Assembly (NCBI GenBank): GCA_012064415.1
Contig: SSNU01000119.1
Span: 248,001-312,000 of the forward strand
Length of the DNA stretch: 64,000 bases
Source of the DNA: Gyrodactylus bullatarudis
Taxonomy: Eukaryota > Platyhelminthes > Monogenea > Gyrodactylidea > Gyrodactylidae
Direction: 5' to 3'
Each line of letters starts with the position of its first letter. Positions within the stretch are counted from its first letter, which is position 1. This document shows positions 12,301-25,406 of the stretch, piece by piece. The position numbers were made by a program, and so were the translations under genes. The notes beneath the pieces were generated by a model. That model saw only the letters and a program-made list of their open reading frames with translations, did not search any database and had not been told where the DNA came from.

Positions 12301-15300
12301 CTGAAGCTGACTTATCATTTCGAAGATGATAGAGGTTTGGAAAATTATTTTATTTTCTTCAAAGGCTTCAGCAGATAGGTTTCAAATATTTTTAAAATAC
12401 ATTTGATTACATTTTCAAATCTTTATGAATTATACAGATTGGTGTAGCTTAATAAATTTCCTGCTTCTTGTATCGAGGGATAGACAAACTATTTCAAGTA
12501 TATTTCAGTTCAAATTATCGCTCGAAAAAGGGTTGTGTTCCACTAGTGGAACAGATGGAAAGACATATGAAGGAATATAAAATAGTCAAATTCCCACACG
12601 CTTTTTTCAGCTCAACCAAAGATTCATGAGTAGAACTAATAAAGAGTCGGAGAGAATCATTTTTCATCGGCCAAAAATTAGGCCTTTTCTTGCAGATCAG
12701 ATAGACGAAGGACATTTTAAAGGGGTTAGATAATAAAATGAGTTCACATTAGATAGAGAACATACTTTTTGAATGCCTTATAGTGGGCAATACAATTCCT
12801 GTTGCGTCTACACACATCACGTTAGTCCGAAAAGAGGCAGAAAAAGAAATCAAGATTATTTTGTTAGATTGGGGTTTTCTTGGCAAGAACCAAAAATTGC
12901 AATAGAATGAGGTTTGGTTAGTCGAAATGAAATTTTCTTTAAATCAATGAATTTGGACTGTATCAAATTACCGGGATGAGATAAGAATTACTTTTGAGAC
13001 TCATGTTGATAAGATTGATAAGCGCTATTCTCACGATGAATTTAGGAGTATTTGGTATTTTACGAATGCATCTCATTTTATCATCAAATTTTCTGATAAC
13101 CAATTCAAAAGGCACATTTTCACCGATTTAAGAAGAAAAAAAACTATTTTAGTGTGTGAGAGGGTAATCAGATGACAAAAGGAGTCGAGCAAAAGTCCAC
13201 TTTCTATTTCTCAATAATTTTTGTACTACCAATTTTCATAAAATAGGTTTTTATCGTTTCGAAAATCATAACTTTTCAAATTCATCGAGAGAATCGGCTG
13301 TATAGAATGATAATGGTTAAATGAATAATTAGGCATAGTAAAAGCTCAGTACATTCTGATTGGTTGGTTAAATGAATGAATGCTATTTGAGAGTAATGAA
13401 TGCTTTTAAGCCAATCAAAATGCACCAATCTACAATCTCTTTTTTTTGTTCAACTGAACTATTCAACACTATACAACAAGATGATTTTTATGATTTTTTA
13501 GGCAGATGGTCTCACTGTTGGATGAGGTTCTTGGACCATTCAATTGTAAAGACAGTATTGTCTCTAGAGAAGAAATGAAGATAATTGATTCAGAGACAGA
13601 AAAAAAGGAGTTAGTTTTGAGCCCAACCCTGATTTTAATTAGCACAAAAGCAAAGAATTATTTTTTCTGAATTAAAACACTCACCGGGGCGACAGCTCTC
13701 TTCAATGAGATTCCATAGACGGGATCGATTCTTACTGCCGAATAGATTCCTGGCTGGCGTCAATAGACCATCGTTGAGTAGAACAAGTAGGGGATTGACA
13801 ACGGCCAAAAGGGCATTAGAGGATTGTGTCGGAGGTACAATAACTGGCTTTTGACTAGTCAAAGAGGATTCTGGATTCATGTTTTTCAGAGCAGCTAATT
13901 CAATGGTTGAGAAGTAGGCCACTGTTACTTGTACTGCTTTAATGACGTCATTTACGAGGGCTAAATTGATTTATTTAAAGAAAAAAGATTTGTCTTTTAA
14001 AGAGATGGCCTATCTGGAAATTAGTTGAAAAATAATAATTACGTTACATACACTTGTCCCAAAAGAATATTTACAATATGTATAAGGTAAAGTTTAGACT
14101 TTTAAATTCATAATCACTTGATTTTTACAAAATTTACAATTTTTTCATCAAGAATTTTTGCAATCCACATCATGAGGATCACTTGAACGGTATGAAGAAA
14201 AGGAAATTTTGAAAAATATCAAATTTTTAAGCAAAATACGCCATATTTCAAATCTCGAATTAGCGCCAAAAGCCTAAATCTAGGAACTTTTATTTGAAAA
14301 ATTTTGCTGATTTCAAAGTGAGAAAGTGATCACGATTGGAGAAAGAAAATGCAGAATCACCCCATAATTGTGTGAAAAATAAATTTCGTATTTTTTCATC
14401 ATTTTCCCTACTTGAATGAAAAATAATGAATGAAGGATGCCATTTTCTTTTCTTCATATCGTGAAAGTGGGCCTCATGATCTATAGATAACAAAAATTCT
14501 TGATGGAATATGATTTCTTGATGGAAAAATGGAGAATTTTGTAAGAATCCTAAATTCCCATCTTCATATGTGAGATGACCATGAGGGATCAAAACAGTTA
14601 AGAATGCCTTACCATGATACCGAATGTCAATATCAGTTTTTGGGCCATTCGATGTGAGTAGGATTCCATTTGTATATCGAACAGCAGACACTCCATTCGG
14701 GGTTTTTGGAATTTTCTCTTGGCCATTGGACGAGAACTCAGCTACAGGCCCGGGATCTCCACCGTACAAACCCCAATTACGTGGAATAACTGAAATAGAA
14801 TTATTGGAATTTAATTTTTACCATTTATCGGTAGTTTTGAGGGATTATGCATAAACTGAACTATTTATCGCATCTCTTACATGAGATTATCTGGTAGAAA
14901 ATCAACCTACAAAATTCGAAACACTTTGTCGTAAGATAGCGGAAAAGTTTTGAAAGATGGAAGAATTATCTTGAAATGAAATTTGTAGAGAATTCTATCT
15001 TGAATCAGACGGTGTACATTTTAAACGTGTTACTTTTTCATAAAAATCTCGATATGCTGTAGAGAAAAGATTCAAGTGGAAAATACTTTCCTTTTCGAAT
15101 ATCTCGTAAACGAGTACAAAGATTTTATATCGAATTCTCCTATCAGATAAATTACTCACCCTTGATGCCAGCCATGACGAGAGCCTCTTTTTCGGGAAGT
15201 GATGATCCAGCCTTGAGTCTGTTCTGAGTGAATGTAACTGACTTTTTAGATTTCTTCCGACATTGATCAAGATTATTATTGTTGTTGTTGTGTTCCATGT

Positions 15301-18300
15301 CGAGAAAGTCACCGCCACTTGTGGTGGTTGTCGTTGTGGTAGTGTTCTCATCAGAAGTGGTAAAATCACAGGTTGTATAACGCAATAGGGCATCGGCCTT
15401 ATCTCGATCAGTGTTGGTAGTAATTGCAGACAGAGTCATAATTTGGCTCTCGTTATCTTTCGCCTTGACATTCTTGCCACTTAAATGGCCGAGGATTATG
15501 TCAGGCTCTGAAGTGGATCGATCAATATACTAGAAAAAAAGGAAAAATAATTGCTTAAAGTTTTTTTTGAAGTTAGTTAAAATAAGCTGCAGTACATTTC
15601 GATGGATTTGTGAACAAGTTTTGGGAAAACCTTTTGAAGATTAGATAAGGAAACTCAGACAACTTGTGAAAAAATTTCTGATCATCCAGAATTCAGTGTG
15701 TCTTATCAATGAAATCCAAGTACAAGACTACTCTATAGTTATTTTATGTATGAACTATCTTGAAGGAATCAATAAATTCTTTTTTATTCATGTAGACGTG
15801 TAATAATAATAATTGCCTTATACAATGTATATGCAAGTGTAATTTAGATAAAAAGGAAATGTACTGAATTATATTATATAACAAGGTCAGAATTTAAACA
15901 TGGATGTTTTAGAGTAGAATTCTGATTGGTTAATAATCGATTACAAATTCATTCACAAAATTATAATTGTATTTTTTGAAATTTCTCAATGAAATAGATT
16001 ATGAGTAATAGATGTATGGATTTTGTAGGTCTTTCTAAAAGAATTGAACCAATAACAGACGTAAATGTCTCATCTTTTGAAGAAAGATATTTCGACTGAT
16101 GATAGAATTGAGAGTGGAGAAAAATTTTGAAAATAAACTTTATGCTTTAATAATTAGGGATAATAAACTCGAAAGAGTTTATAAGATTGTGAAAGAAGCA
16201 CTTTCTCAAGATCCATCATGGATAAAAAGAAAGGGGAGAAAACACTTGATCTTTCTATCTCTGGAAATGTCTTCAATCTGGAAATACTTATTCTAGCATG
16301 GATATAAATGTCTCACATGAGATAAATATATGTAAAGGGGAAAATGTCCTTTTAAATGTGTGTAAATTTTACATGGGAAAGTTTCCATTTATTCTCATGC
16401 CCACATTTGGACTAATCTGAATCAATCGATAAAAGAGTGAATAACTTTCATTCATGAGTGTACACAAGATGCGACTCAAACTCAAAGAAGGTAGAATGAA
16501 ATTTTGAAACAAGAGTTTAATCTTGTTATAAGACAAAAATGTTACCGATTCAAGTAGAAGCAGTTGACTTGAGTGTGAAATTTTATGGTCAACAATGTAT
16601 TCTCTATGATGACTATCGAGTAAAATTTTATAATTGATTCCTACTAGGGGGGGGGCGAGTATATTTTCAACTACTACAAGCAATATCGACTCGATTGATC
16701 AATTATAACTATGATCGAATTCTCAACTATTTAATTTTTCAATGAATTTAATATTACTACTACACGTGGCTATGAGAATTGTGGTCAAGATTCTTGTTCA
16801 TTACTGAGTTCTCTCGAGAGGTGTTATAGATAAAAAAGCATCATTATCGATCACCGTTCTACATAAAATTAAAAAATGCAAAAAGAATAGTGTGAGACAT
16901 TGGTTTTACATTATTAAATGTAGACACAACACAAGCATTATACATAATGTGATATATAATGAGAAATATTCACAAGAGTATTGTCTAACGGATTCCCTTT
17001 AGTTCCAATTCACTCTTGAAAAGTTGTAAGAAAAGTTTTTTTCATTTGGGCGAGTGAGGAGGAGGAAATGAAATCTCAAACTAGACGATGGATGAGTTTC
17101 CTGTTTTATTTCTTATCAAATACTGTAGAGAGAATTCTAAGGAAAGTAATTCCTGGATCTAATTAGAATTGAATACTATGTATTTACAGTAGGGTAATAC
17201 AAATGTTTACGACTTCAGATATATCTTCGAAATATCATTTTGAAATTCGCGCCAGGAAATTTTGAATGAATTCTACGTTTTTGAGCAATCTGTATGACTT
17301 TTTGAAATAAAACAAACTGTCATCTTCTTTTCTGATTAAATTAACACAAGATTTTAGAAGTTTTTTCACGTCCAATATGGAATACAAAAAGGCAGTACAA
17401 ATCTAACTCTTGATTCGGTAACTAAACTGAAGAATATGAATGACTAACCAGGACAAGGAGATACAAGTTGAATTGATGCAAATTGCATTTGAGGGTTTCC
17501 TCTTCTTCTGAATCGATACAACACATGTTGGATGGGTAAGAAGAAGAATGAATGGATGACATTTATTATTCCTATTCTCCACAATTGGGTAAAGTACAAT
17601 TTGTATTGGTTTCTTTGGTTTCAATTTGATATGAACGAAGAGATTTCGATTTTCAAAATGGCAGATACTCTGATCCAGTCAAAGTACAAATATGAAAATT
17701 TTCTCATTTCAATGAATTTGACACCCTCCCATCCCCGTTATTTTAAATTTAATTCAAGTCTAGATAGAGATGATTCTCACATGATTGACGAAAATTCATT
17801 GATAACGTAGTAACATTTCATTAAAACAATTTTTAGCGATTATTTGAATAATTATGAATCAATAATTCACGTAAATTTACATTTAAAATCAAATGGGAAT
17901 TAAATTCCACCAAATGAGTAAAATTTGAGAGACAGTTCTTTGATTTATACTAAAAGTGCCAATGTTTCAACCATTTTGGTATGCATGAGATGATAATTAT
18001 CAGAGTGCCCGGTAGAAAAAAATGAACTCCTTTGTAGAATGTATCAGAAATATTCAAAGCTTATTCGTGAATGTGAATATATATCAGATCGATTTGTAAG
18101 TTTATTTGTTAAATTTATTTACATTTTTTTTCATCTTCTTTTCGCTTGCTACTGTATACATAATAATATTCTTATAATATATATTTTTATCATTATTCTA
18201 AAAGTATATACATATATTTATCAAATATATTTTGTGTGTATTGTATTCTATTATCTGTTGGCAGTGTATCAGTGTATATAGTTTTAGTTTTTGATATTGA

Positions 18301-21300
18301 TTTTAGCATATTTTAGTTAGTTTGTTAATTCCTATTAAAGAGAGATGTCTCTATACTCTCTTTCAGATAATTGTAGACCATTTGTGTATACAGATGAGTA
18401 TGGAATTTGTCCAAGAGAACACTATGAAAATTTGTTGGTTGGTTCAAAGAATGTAGGGTGATGGGTGGTGTAGGCATGAGTGAAAATTGACTCATTACTC
18501 TTCTACTACTACTACTGAGAAGAAGATGAAATTAGTCATGAGAACAAATCTCACAGACCCAGTAGAAAAAGAAGAAGAAAAAGTGAAAGATTGGATGCTT
18601 GTGTGGTCATCAGTTAATGTGTGTGTGTCTATTAGAGAGAAATAACAAGACTATAGATATACATATTGATCTTGTGATTAGACAATTTGTTGGGATCTGA
18701 TAGGACACTATAGACAGGTTGAATGTTATCAGTCACGATGAGAATCATTAGAGCGATAGTCATGAGGCATGCCCTTTTTTGCATTTTAATGACAACTTTA
18801 CTACGCTCATTAATTGAAAATTTTGAATATTTTAGAAAATTTACAAAATTGACCATAATGTTGTTCGTTTGCTACCTAACCTGTCTTGTATTGGTCTATC
18901 TGTAGAGTAAGAAAGGAGAGATAGGTGTAGTATTTCTTAAAGAATAAGGATCATAAAGATTATAGTGATAACTCTGATAATATGTAATTCATCACTTGAA
19001 GGAAAATTAAAATTTAGATTAGAATAAAAAACACTTAGATGCCCTGATAAAAATAGTTTGGACTCATACAATATTCCGAATATAATCACTGTAATTTTCA
19101 CCTTTCTCTCCCCTTTCTTTTTCTACGGATAGACCAATACAAGCCAAAAGACAACATCAGGTTAGGTAGCAAGAGAACAACGTTATGGTCAATCTATGCC
19201 GAACAACTCCCTAAAGAACTACAAAAATTATGAGAGAAATCTATAGTAAAATTCAGAAAAGAAAATCAGAAACAGCTTCTCATAAGAATTGGAAAATATT
19301 CTGACCGATTCGATACTGAGGGTACTTTATGTTGGGGGTGTCTAGACACTCTTTATTGCTCTCTAATCTAATAGTAATTCCTCTGATGGATGGATGGATG
19401 GATGATGATGATAATGATGGACTCTGTCAAGAGGGGAAATTTTACTAATTCAAGACATGTCAATCAGATAACTTGAGTGCATTCACACATGGAAGAAAGA
19501 GAGAAGAAATCAAGTTAAATTGACAATTGAATTCGGATTTGGGAAATTTTCAAGATTAAATACCAACATTTTTTCTATCAAACATGACTTTCAGTTCAGT
19601 TATCTATCAGTTGAATGACAATTTTCGAGAAAGAAATAGTAATAGTTGGAGATTATTTTATGTAAGCTAGAAAAAAAGAACACTAAAAACTCTCCAATAA
19701 ATGATGGGTACAGTGGAGAAAAAAACAGGCTTAAATAGGCCAAGGTAGTTGAAGGTTATAGGAATAATTCTGTTGAACACACACAAGTCTATCACTAGTT
19801 AGCGCTGAAACTTTCTTGAGATGATCGTTCTATAAAAAGTAGCTCACATGGGAATTTATAAATCAAAAGAGTCTTCTCTTCAGATCTCATTGCTGAAACC
19901 ATCTCCTTTGAAATTAAGTTTCATAGAAATTGTCGTCTTTTTTCATCTGTGTTCTCAATGACAGGTCAAGAGAGTTCAAAAGAAGATCAGCGATGACCAA
20001 TCAGAGATGAATAATTCATTTTTACGTATTTAACCCTAGTGTTACTAAAGGGTAGATTGTAGATTAATTTAAGTTTTTGGAAAACTATTCTCATAAATTA
20101 AAACAGACCTTAAATTATCCATTAGTGGTGGGGCTCAAGTATTTTAGACAGTCCCTCTCTTTGGTGCCATTCAAATTTTCTAGAGTTGATTTTTCACAAC
20201 AAGAATAAGTTGAGTTATAGTGAGTGGCCAGAAATAATTGATCCCTAACCGATAATTTGAATATTAGTCTTTTACATAGTTATAGTTAAACAAATGTTCA
20301 ATGAGTATAAAGACGACTCATAGGAAGTAGTAAAAGAATGAGAAAAAACTCACGTCTTCTTTATTGATATTTTCCGGGTTATGGCGACGAGGATTCTTCA
20401 TTTGGGCCAGCTTTTTATTTGCCTTTATAGTCCTAGCACGATGGCCACATTTCTGACAGACACAGGCATGCGAGGGGATATCCTTGGATTTGTTCTTTGA
20501 ACGTTTACCCGGATTTATGATCAACTGGTTACTGGATTCTTCATCAGCAGCCGCTTGCGTGAGAAAAGATAAATCTGGCAAAGTCACTGAAAGGAAGGCA
20601 GCCTCTATCAGTCTAGAAGGCTTAGGAATGGTTAATGGTCCAAGACCGGGATATTCTATCACTGGTGGAGTGTTTTGGCATATCACAGGTTTACAGGTCT
20701 GAGAGGGGGGATTGTTGTCATTTTGAGAAAAGTTATTCAAAATAAAGGTATTCCTGAATGAGTTGACACGGTTGAATTGTGAATTCATAGAGGATAGAGA
20801 ACGTCGCCGGTTTTCGTTCGGGTTCTGATTACGAGCAACTCGGATAGGAAATTGAGGATATGCCGAAGACAGTGGCCTCTGATTCGGATTCGAGTGAGTT
20901 TGCATAAGTTTCGCCCTCTCCATAAAACTGGTAGGCGGGAATTGAGCGCCAAAGTTGATCAGATTCTTTGGATCTGACGGCTTAAACGACTGACTGTCAA
21001 CAACATGTGAATTACTGTCGTCATTAGATAGAGCTGATATAGCATTTGTAGACAGCAGGTTATCGAACCATCCCTTGGGTCGTTTATCCTTTAGCTTCTC
21101 TGCCAACTCTTGCATTGACGGGGAAATGGGAAAATTTTGAGTGATACTGTTAGACATGCTGTTTGAGAAGTTCATGTACCTAGCTCTCATGTAAATTTCT
21201 AGGAGAGTTCCAGAGAATCGCTGCATCTTCCTAGCTGTTAAGCCGGATGGTTGAGAATGTGATCTAAGATTGCAACTAGGACCGGAGAGATCCACCACTT

Positions 21301-22153
21301 GTTGTGAGACAATCATTTTGTTGGCGGGAACTTTTGTCTGCTCATCCTTACGACTATTCCGAGCCACTGTCTTCAATTGACCCCAAGTAGTTAAGCCTTT
21401 ACTGGCAACATCCTTGACAGCTTGCCAAGACTGTTTATCACTAGAGGAAGATGGATCATTCTTTTCAGAGACTGGGATAATTTTAACACTGTCCTTTGGT
21501 GCTCTATTCAATGATTCTCGACTTCCTTTCACTCTAGCCCATGTGGTAGTATTCTGATTGGATTGCAGGGATGTGCATATTCCAATGGATCTCTTCATGA
21601 CACTTTTATCACCATCCGGGATGGCCTCTACCACTCGGTCTAATGCACGATCTAATGCCTTCAGACTGGATATAGGTATAAAAGTGTCCTTCTTGTCTTG
21701 GCCGTTTCCCTTGTAATCATTCTCATATGCAATTTTGTACTCATTCATGGATTGCTCATTCTTGAACTGTCTGTCGGTTATTCGTCGAATGAGACTCGAA
21801 TTTAACAAATTCGGTCGTATCAGGGATTCCGAACAATCTTGATTTGAGGAATTGTATTCCCCTTCACCGGTACTAAAAAGGAGATTTGAGTAGTTGGAAT
21901 CGTAATTGTCCACAGGAATCTGACCCTTTCCACTAAACGAAGTAATCTGGTTGAGCTTTGAATCAGAATGACATCGTGTTAAAACTCCACCATTATGAGA
22001 GGATAAAAAGCCCGGAGAGATATTCTCGCCATTCTCAAAGGGTACAACAAACTCTTCATCGAAGAAATACTCGCCTTGATCAACAAATATCGACTCATCA
22101 ATGATGTTTGGAGCGTTTGGAGTATAATTATTCTTGGATAAATGATTTTCCAT
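6345..22153 (-). CDS. RUN-domain protein, RUSC/UNC-14-like, nine coding exons
   Basis: RUN-domain proteins of this kind (vertebrate RUSC1/2, nematode UNC-14) are adaptors linking small GTPases, kinases or kinesin cargo in vesicle transport; function here is inferred. Coding exons: 22153-20354, 15529-15160, 14789-14613, 13960-13685, 11469-11346, 11252-10971, 10610-10421, 9571-9239, 6776-6345; every phase matches, giving 1,327 residues. Residues 1-600 are one exon: low-complexity, Ser/Asn/Pro-rich, ending in a CVCQKCGHRAR cysteine cluster. The RUN domain spans about 783-1000: KAVQVTVAYFSTIE, LLTPARNLF...RLWNLIEESCRPG, LKFKAFVISCLK, LPMWLNAIIV and LLVYTFDLQLEI follow RUSC1 segment by segment. 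The C-terminus is Ser/Thr/Asn- and Pro-rich (PPPLPPHQTPG) with no SH3 domain, unlike RUSC1/2 and more like UNC-14. The start Met opens the long exon; an upstream exon is not excluded. Confidence 0.85.
6777..9238 (-). other. Intron of the RUN-domain gene with fragments of two repeat families
   Basis: AT-rich. About 7450-7730 carries a diverged copy of the foldback family also seen at 18853-19185 (shared GGTCAATCTATGCCGAACA and CTTGCTACCT). About 8273-8335 resembles 38056-38115 (shared CTTATTCCAGAAGCAT and ATTTGGT.GGAT). No exon is needed here because flanking phases join. Confidence 0.5.
9840..10260. repeat. Dispersed repeat family R, copy in RUN-gene intron
   Basis: Contains CATGTCCCAAATTATT, ATTACGCTGATTC, GCCGACTTATCATTTC and CTTCTTCAAGTAACTATGG in order. 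The same order recurs at 12235-12480, 26007-26340 and, in part, 24590-24745 and 26395-26660. No coding potential seen. Confidence 0.75.
12235..12480. repeat. Dispersed repeat family R, shorter copy
   Basis: Shares CATGTCCCAAATTATT, GATTCCGAATCTGAA, GACTTATCATTTCGAAGATGATAGAGG and CTTTATGAATTATACA with 9840-10260, with internal deletions. Confidence 0.65.
14143..14508. repeat. Foldback element FB1, diverged copy in RUN-gene intron
   Basis: CATCAAGAATTTTTG...ATCATGAGG..CACTT..ACG.TATGAAGAAAAG on the left recurs inverted at 14440-14508. The motif order matches the arms of the 108-771 element, so this looks like an older copy of the same family. Confidence 0.6.
15530..20353 (-). other. 4.8-kb first coding intron of the RUN-domain gene
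   Basis: Contains the inverted repeat at 18853-19185, a GATGGATG/GATGAT microsatellite near 19386-19420, ACT triplets near 18504-18517 and a nine-G run near 16647. No exon-like coding sequence was recognised. Confidence 0.5.
18853..19185. repeat. Small foldback element (arms about 75 bp)
   Basis: Left arm 18853-18925 (TTGACCATAATGTTGTTC...GCTACCTAACCTG...TTGTATTGGTCTATC) matches the reverse complement of 19103-19185 apart from short indels. A degraded relative lies at about 7450-7730. Confidence 0.8.
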
Positions 22154-23320
22154 ATTTTATAAGGAGATTCTTATGCTTGTTCTGAGAGAAAAATCAACAG
22201 TTTTATTATACAAGTAAAGAAAAATATTTCTAGTCCAAATTTAGGTCATTATAAGCTTGGGAATATACTTGATGGAACATTAGTGTATTTGCCACAAGTC
22301 AATAATACTCGCAAAATAATGTTTAACTTTAAACAAAAGTGAAAATTCTGTTTTAGAATGATTATGATATTCTCTTCAAGATTTGGGTAAAAAAATTTGT
22401 TGAAAAATAATTCTTGAATTATAAAACGTTTAAAATATTATCTACAAAAATATTATTTGTATATCCATTCTACTTTCAAGTAGTTTTTGAAAAACATAAA
22501 TATATATTTGCCTGTTCTGAGAGAATATTAAATTAATAGTTTGTCATAACAATATTTGTCGGAATTCTCCTCAACATCCGTAGTTATTTTGATATTTATT
22601 CAAATTTTCTCTTTTTCATATATCAGTATTCCTTTTGACCATTGAAAAGCAATTTCCACCTTGTCAGTCAGAGAAACTTGTATCAAAATTAATTTATTTT
22701 TCACGACATTAATTATCTCTCAGTGCCCGTGTCAATCACAAGCGAGAGAGATCTATTCAACTAAAAATAATTATAATCTAAATCCACATAGATTCTCTCT
22801 TTCTATATGCTCACTGATAACTTGAGCTATCATTTACAAGTCTATTTCGTAAGTTTAAATCTATCGAAAGAAAAAATACCGAATCAGAATCGTAGATGAT
22901 ACAAGATTCTGAATAAGAGTAAAAATTAGCATTTATTTTTTTACTTTTAGTTAATTAATTCGAAAAAGTGGGAGGGGGGATTTTTATTTATAGATTTACA
23001 TTGGTATTCCTATTCTCAAAGATCGCGTGCAATCAGAACAGTGAAAGACGAACAAAATCAGAGTTTGTTGGAGGGAAAATATTTTCGTACAGTTTGGATT
23101 GTAATTTTATCATTTCCAATAATAAGTCCAATAAATGAAATGATCTCAAATATTGAATTATCAATAGTGAAAGAAATAGAACAGGGTCGATATTTTTACA
23201 TCAAGATAAAGAATTAATGTCATATTCTCATTGTGTCACTCTTGAAAAGGTTTTTAGTTGAAAAATGCTGAGTTATATCGGTTTTAAACTGAGATATCGA
23301 TACGTTCTCCATTTTCGTAA
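22154..23320. other. 5' flank of the RUN-domain gene, no gene seen
   Basis: AT-rich DNA upstream of the minus-strand start codon. It should contain the promoter and 5' UTR, but I can identify no element with confidence. Confidence 0.4.
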
Positions 23321-23339
23321 AGAAAAGAAGAAAGCGATG

Positions 23340-23968
23340 CCAAAGTTTTCACAAATAAGGCCTTTATTAGGGCTTTAGAAAATCCAAATGTATTCAACGA
23401 ATTGTTCACAAAATTTTTTCTGCCTCAGATCTGAATCTCTTCTTCTTTGGCCGTCCTCGCTGAGAGATCTTGTCTTTACCTATCAAATCTGTTTCCACGA
23501 GTTTATTCATGTCGCAGTAGATCAATTCATTGCCATACATTTATCAAGATCCTGTTTGATTTCCTCAACATTTCGATATGTCGAACCGATATGTAGGTTT
23601 TTCATTGTGTTTATGACGATATTGAGAAATCTTGCCAACACGATATCAAGACAAAAACTAAGCAAACTCATATCAAGATAGAGATGAAGAAAAAAAATTG
23701 AAAAATTTCATGGCATTTTTCAAAATACCCCTGTCAGCCACTATTATTTCCCTAACCCAAAATAATAATTTTTCCCATAGTTAACCGAATTTTAATTTTA
23801 ACGATAGGAAAAAAACCACTCTGTGCTCACCTGGTAACAGGTTCTTCGAGTCAATTGTATTGTAACAAATATTCTAATCTTAGCTGTTCAATTATTTTTC
23901 TAAAACCCTGGCATGTATCACACTGATGAGTATGCCCGAAATAAAGGCCTTATTTGTGAAAACTTTGG
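23340..23968. mobile_element. 629-bp TIR element (29-bp perfect terminal inverted repeats)
   Basis: CCAAAGTTTTCACAAATAAG and the following GCCTTTATT at 23340-23368 are exactly inverted at 23940-23968. No clear target duplication. Inside, the minus strand ends an open frame (about 23488-23398) with KDKISQRGRPKKKRFRSEAE and a stop a few residues later: an AT-hook-like RGRPKK tail related to one at 62073-62215. Probably a deleted DNA transposon keeping a scrap of its coding region. Confidence 0.75.
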
Positions 23969-24589
23969 CTTCTCTCTCTCTTCAAATTGTTGTATGAATA
24001 AACCAAATGCAAAATAAATAAATCGAGGCCAACATTTAATCTGTAGAAGAGGTATTACACCTAGTTTATTCCCTCAACGTTGGAGATAATTGAATTATTT
24101 TAGAATCCAAAAGTGTGCATATTGATTGAAATTTGATACATATAATCAATAGCCATTGATTAGGAATAGGACTCAAGAAGAATGATTTTCAACTATAGCT
24201 AGAAGATTTTTAAGAAATTTATTGCAAGAATATTAGTCATAGGGGTTCTTTTGATTAGATCAATATATGCTGTGAAAAATATCAAACGACTAAATAATTA
24301 GGGCCTCAAAAAATTACTATTTGGTTTATTTTTATTCAAGATAAAAGACTGACTGAGTAGCAATAATCTGAAGAAAAAATGTACTCATCTTATCACAATT
24401 TAAGATAGCTGGTACTATTTTTGCACTAAGTTGTTGTCCCAGTACTTTTTAGTACTATTTTCCTGAATCAAGTCTCAGAGTATTATAGTATTCTTCAACT
24501 AGTGAACGAGCAAGCAAAATTTTTGATGAACGGGTAACTATAGATTCCTAAGCTAGCAGTATTTCATCGTGTCTTTAGTCTATCTTATG

Positions 24590-25016
24590 GTTTGTGAATA
24601 CGCTGATTGAGAGTCCAAAATGGGTAATTTTTTGATCCAAAAACTGGTCATCTTTGTAGCTTAAGCAGATAGAGTTCAGGTCATTGGATATTTGAATTCC
24701 AGAGGTATGATTCCTTGATAAAAGTTATCTTACTTTTTATCTAACCCCTGTTTTCAAAATAACACTAAAAAAAAATATTAATTTTTCGAAAAAAATCAAC
24801 TCTCTTTAAATTAGTATAGCACGATTTTGACGGATGATAGAGCCAAGACCTTTGCGTATTCCAGGAGATTAATAAATTTCCTATCGAATGGGTGGTAAAC
24901 GAAGTATTTTCTGAGGCTTTAATGAACAATAATGAGTTGTTAAAATGACGTGTGATAGAAATAACCCAGTGGGACATTAAGGATTATACTATAAGGATTT
25001 ATTTTGTAAAATATGC
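24590..25016. repeat. Dispersed repeat family R fragment
   Basis: Begins GAATACGCTGATTG and carries AGATAGAGTTCAGG, TTTGAATTCCAGAGGTATGATT and TTAATAAATTTCCTATCGAAT, as in 780-1010 and 26395-26660. Confidence 0.6.
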
Positions 25017-25024
25017 GCTATAAC

Positions 25025-25406
25025 CAGAGCCTCAAAAATAGTCGCTTAAAAATCGCAAAATAGTATACAAACGATAGAATAAATGAATATTTTTAGTTTA
25101 TTATGTGATCTACTCAAAAGTAATGGGATTTGAATTGATCATTTTATTGAAATTTTTTATTGAAAATCTTCATCATGTTAAATCTATCGGTTTTGATATT
25201 TATACGAGGTGATACATGCCATCACATATTACAGTGAATTCATAAGGGTATTGCCTTTTGAACTTTTCAGCTTTTTGAAACGCGGTAAAGTTATCGAAAA
25301 ATGATTCACCACGCTCGATAAATTTACCATAATCTTATTAGTCGAGATTTCAAAAAAAGTACAACTTCCTGTGCAATTTAGTAAAAATAGTCGTTTTGAG
25401 GCTCTG
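25025..25406. mobile_element. Non-autonomous hAT-type element, 382 bp, 8-bp TSD
   Basis: Ends CAGAGCCTCAAAAATAGTCG and the inverted TCGTTTTGAGGCTCTG, flanked on both sides by the identical 8-mer GCTATAAC (25017-25024 and 25407-25414). Eight-base duplications and CAG ends are hallmarks of hAT transposons. No ORF. The GAGCCTCAAAAA end motif also appears near 24301 and 25589, suggesting other fragments. Confidence 0.85.

Noticed and set aside
18039..18281. 80-codon hydrophobic plus-strand ORF
   Set aside because: Composition follows AT-rich TA repeats; no splice context or homology.
19386..19420. GATGGATG/GATGAT tract
   Set aside because: Simple microsatellite; no further meaning seen.
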